From positions 1-64,000 of the forward strand of contig JBAKBP010001620.1 in NCBI GenBank assembly GCA_037953745.1: DNA of 64,000 nucleotides, written 5' to 3'. Below, in pieces: positions 63,215 through 64,000 of this stretch (positions are counted from its first letter, which is position 1; each line of letters starts with the position of its first letter). The stretch comes from Lithodes maja. Lineage: Eukaryota; Arthropoda; Malacostraca; Decapoda; Lithodidae. The position numbers were made by a program, and so were the translations under genes. The notes under the pieces are model-generated. The model did not search any database and was not told the origin of the DNA. It was given only the letters and a program-made list of their open reading frames with translations.

Positions 63215-64000
63215 ATGTCTAATACATCGGAACACAGTGATGGGTCAGGTCACGATACGGGCTCAGAGGGAGAAAGACCTGTGGAGTGTCTAGTCGATAG
63301 CGAGGAGGGTGCTAGAAGATTTTTAGAGGTGCCCCTTACCGCTGCCAGGGTGTTGAAGCTGAATAAGTATGGCTTAAAGTGTGTGGCAGGTCTTCAGGGT
63401 CACCAGGGTTAAGTGGCATGATGAAAGATCAGCTGAGGACTTTGATATTGGGTTTAGAAGGGAGAGACCGGGGTGGAGAGGCGACTGGGGGCCCCGGTCC
63501 CCAGCCCCCCCTCCACTCTGCCCCCATATCAAACATCAGGGTGCCTGAATTTAGTACATACCCCTAAGTTGATGGTCAATGGCAGCGTGGAATTCAATCA
63601 CAGGGACCCTCTCCATTAAATGAACCTTCCCCTCCTCAAGGGTTGACTCCAGATTTGTTGTTTCGGCTTGAGATGGCCAAGGTTGAGGTTGCTAGAGCTC
63701 AGGTTGAGGCTACCGAAAGACAGGCTAGAGCTCAGGTTGAGGCTGCCGAGAGACAGGCTAGTGTGCAGGCTGAGGTTGCTAGAGCTCAGGCTGAGGCCGC
63801 AGAGAGAACAGCTATACGAGAGGCTGAATTGCAGGCAGAGTCTACTAGGTAATCGGGCTGACAGGGAGCTGGAGAGATCTCGAGTTGAGGTAACAGGGCG
63901 AAATATTGGGGGAGGTAACAGACATCGGGACCAATCATTGTCGCACCTGCTAAAACTAGTTCCTGTGTTCGATGAATCATGTGTGAATGAGTTTTTTATG
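63215..64000 (+). pseudogene. gag: Gag of the gypsy element, N-terminal part, frame-broken
   Basis: The first frame (ATG 63215 to a stop at 63410) reads MSNTSEHSDGSGHDTGSEGE and LTAARVLKLNKYGLKCVAG. The product continues out of frame (MKDQLRTLILGLEGRD near 63419). From 63643 it has an Ala/Gln/Arg heptad-like run of repeats (ERQARAQVEAAERQA) that should form a coiled coil. At 63946 it reads LLKLVPVFDESCVNEFF, the usual start of a gypsy capsid. A frame change near 63850 and the others make this copy non-functional as read. It is cut by the window end. Confidence 0.75.

Larger units (their letters stand above)
61130..64000 (+). mobile_element. Gypsy-type LTR retrotransposon, 5' part (LTR, PBS, gag), continues beyond window
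   Basis: The 5' LTR at 61130-62999 is followed by a TGG-type primer site and a gag region to the end of the window. It inserted into the 5' region of a LINE. The LTR family is that of the solo LTR at 30457-32352. Its ends also match those of the LTR at 1273-3080. Confidence 0.9.

Overview
This window is transposon-dense animal DNA. It has spliced host exons with GT/AG borders, nested non-LTR and LTR retrotransposons, a piggyBac element, tRNA-derived SINEs, palindromic MITEs and long microsatellites. No bacterial, plastid or CRISPR-like content was seen. A decapod crustacean (crab, shrimp or crayfish type) is the best guess. It rests on the style of several LINE reverse transcriptases and the TAGGCCTA-type low-complexity DNA near 28.2-28.7 kb. 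This is inference, because no species marker gene is present.

Layout. 1-3.1 kb: 3' part of a Ty3/gypsy element (RT-RNase H, polypurine tract, LTR). 3.7-8.6 kb: eight consecutive parts of one host gene on the minus strand (seven phase-matched exons plus a degenerate exon copy). It is the concanavalin/LamG-like region of a LYST (lysosomal trafficking regulator) homologue, and the only clear cellular gene here. 8.7-14.9 kb: a CR1/jockey-like LINE split by an apparently intact 4.3-kb piggyBac with a 971-residue transposase, TIRs and TTAA duplication. 16.4-17.0 kb: RTE-like LINE remnant. 17.7-26.8 kb: a young LTR retrotransposon with two 3040-bp LTRs and a gag-like ORF but no enzyme genes; its empty target site survives in the adjacent tandem repeat. 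27-29 kb: tRNA-like SINE heads and a Tigger/pogo-like non-autonomous element. 29-32.6 kb: an RTE-like LINE split by a solo LTR. 34.2-35.5 kb: gypsy fragment with integrase upstream of RT.

35.5-49.6 kb: a near-identical 6.3-kb inverted repeat. Each arm holds a CR1-like LINE whose ORF carries a 2A-type ribosome-skipping motif, PHD-like zinc fingers, an endonuclease and an RT, plus about 1.95 kb of 5' flanking DNA. The right copy sits in a MITE with a target duplication. The left copy starts exactly at the LINE 3' tail, which suggests retrotransposition of a read-through transcript. 50-55 kb: TTAA MITEs, a 60-bp minisatellite, a CR1 LINE with an octamer tail, an RTE-like LINE end, and a SINE sharing its 3' domain with the 2A LINE. 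55-61 kb: two more broken LINEs. 61.1-64 kb: 5' LTR, primer-binding site and gag of a gypsy element that runs off the window and is the same LTR family as the solo LTR.

Most open frames are pieces of mobile elements. The piggyBac transposase is the one mobile-element gene that looks intact throughout. All calls come from reading the sequence; no database search was run.
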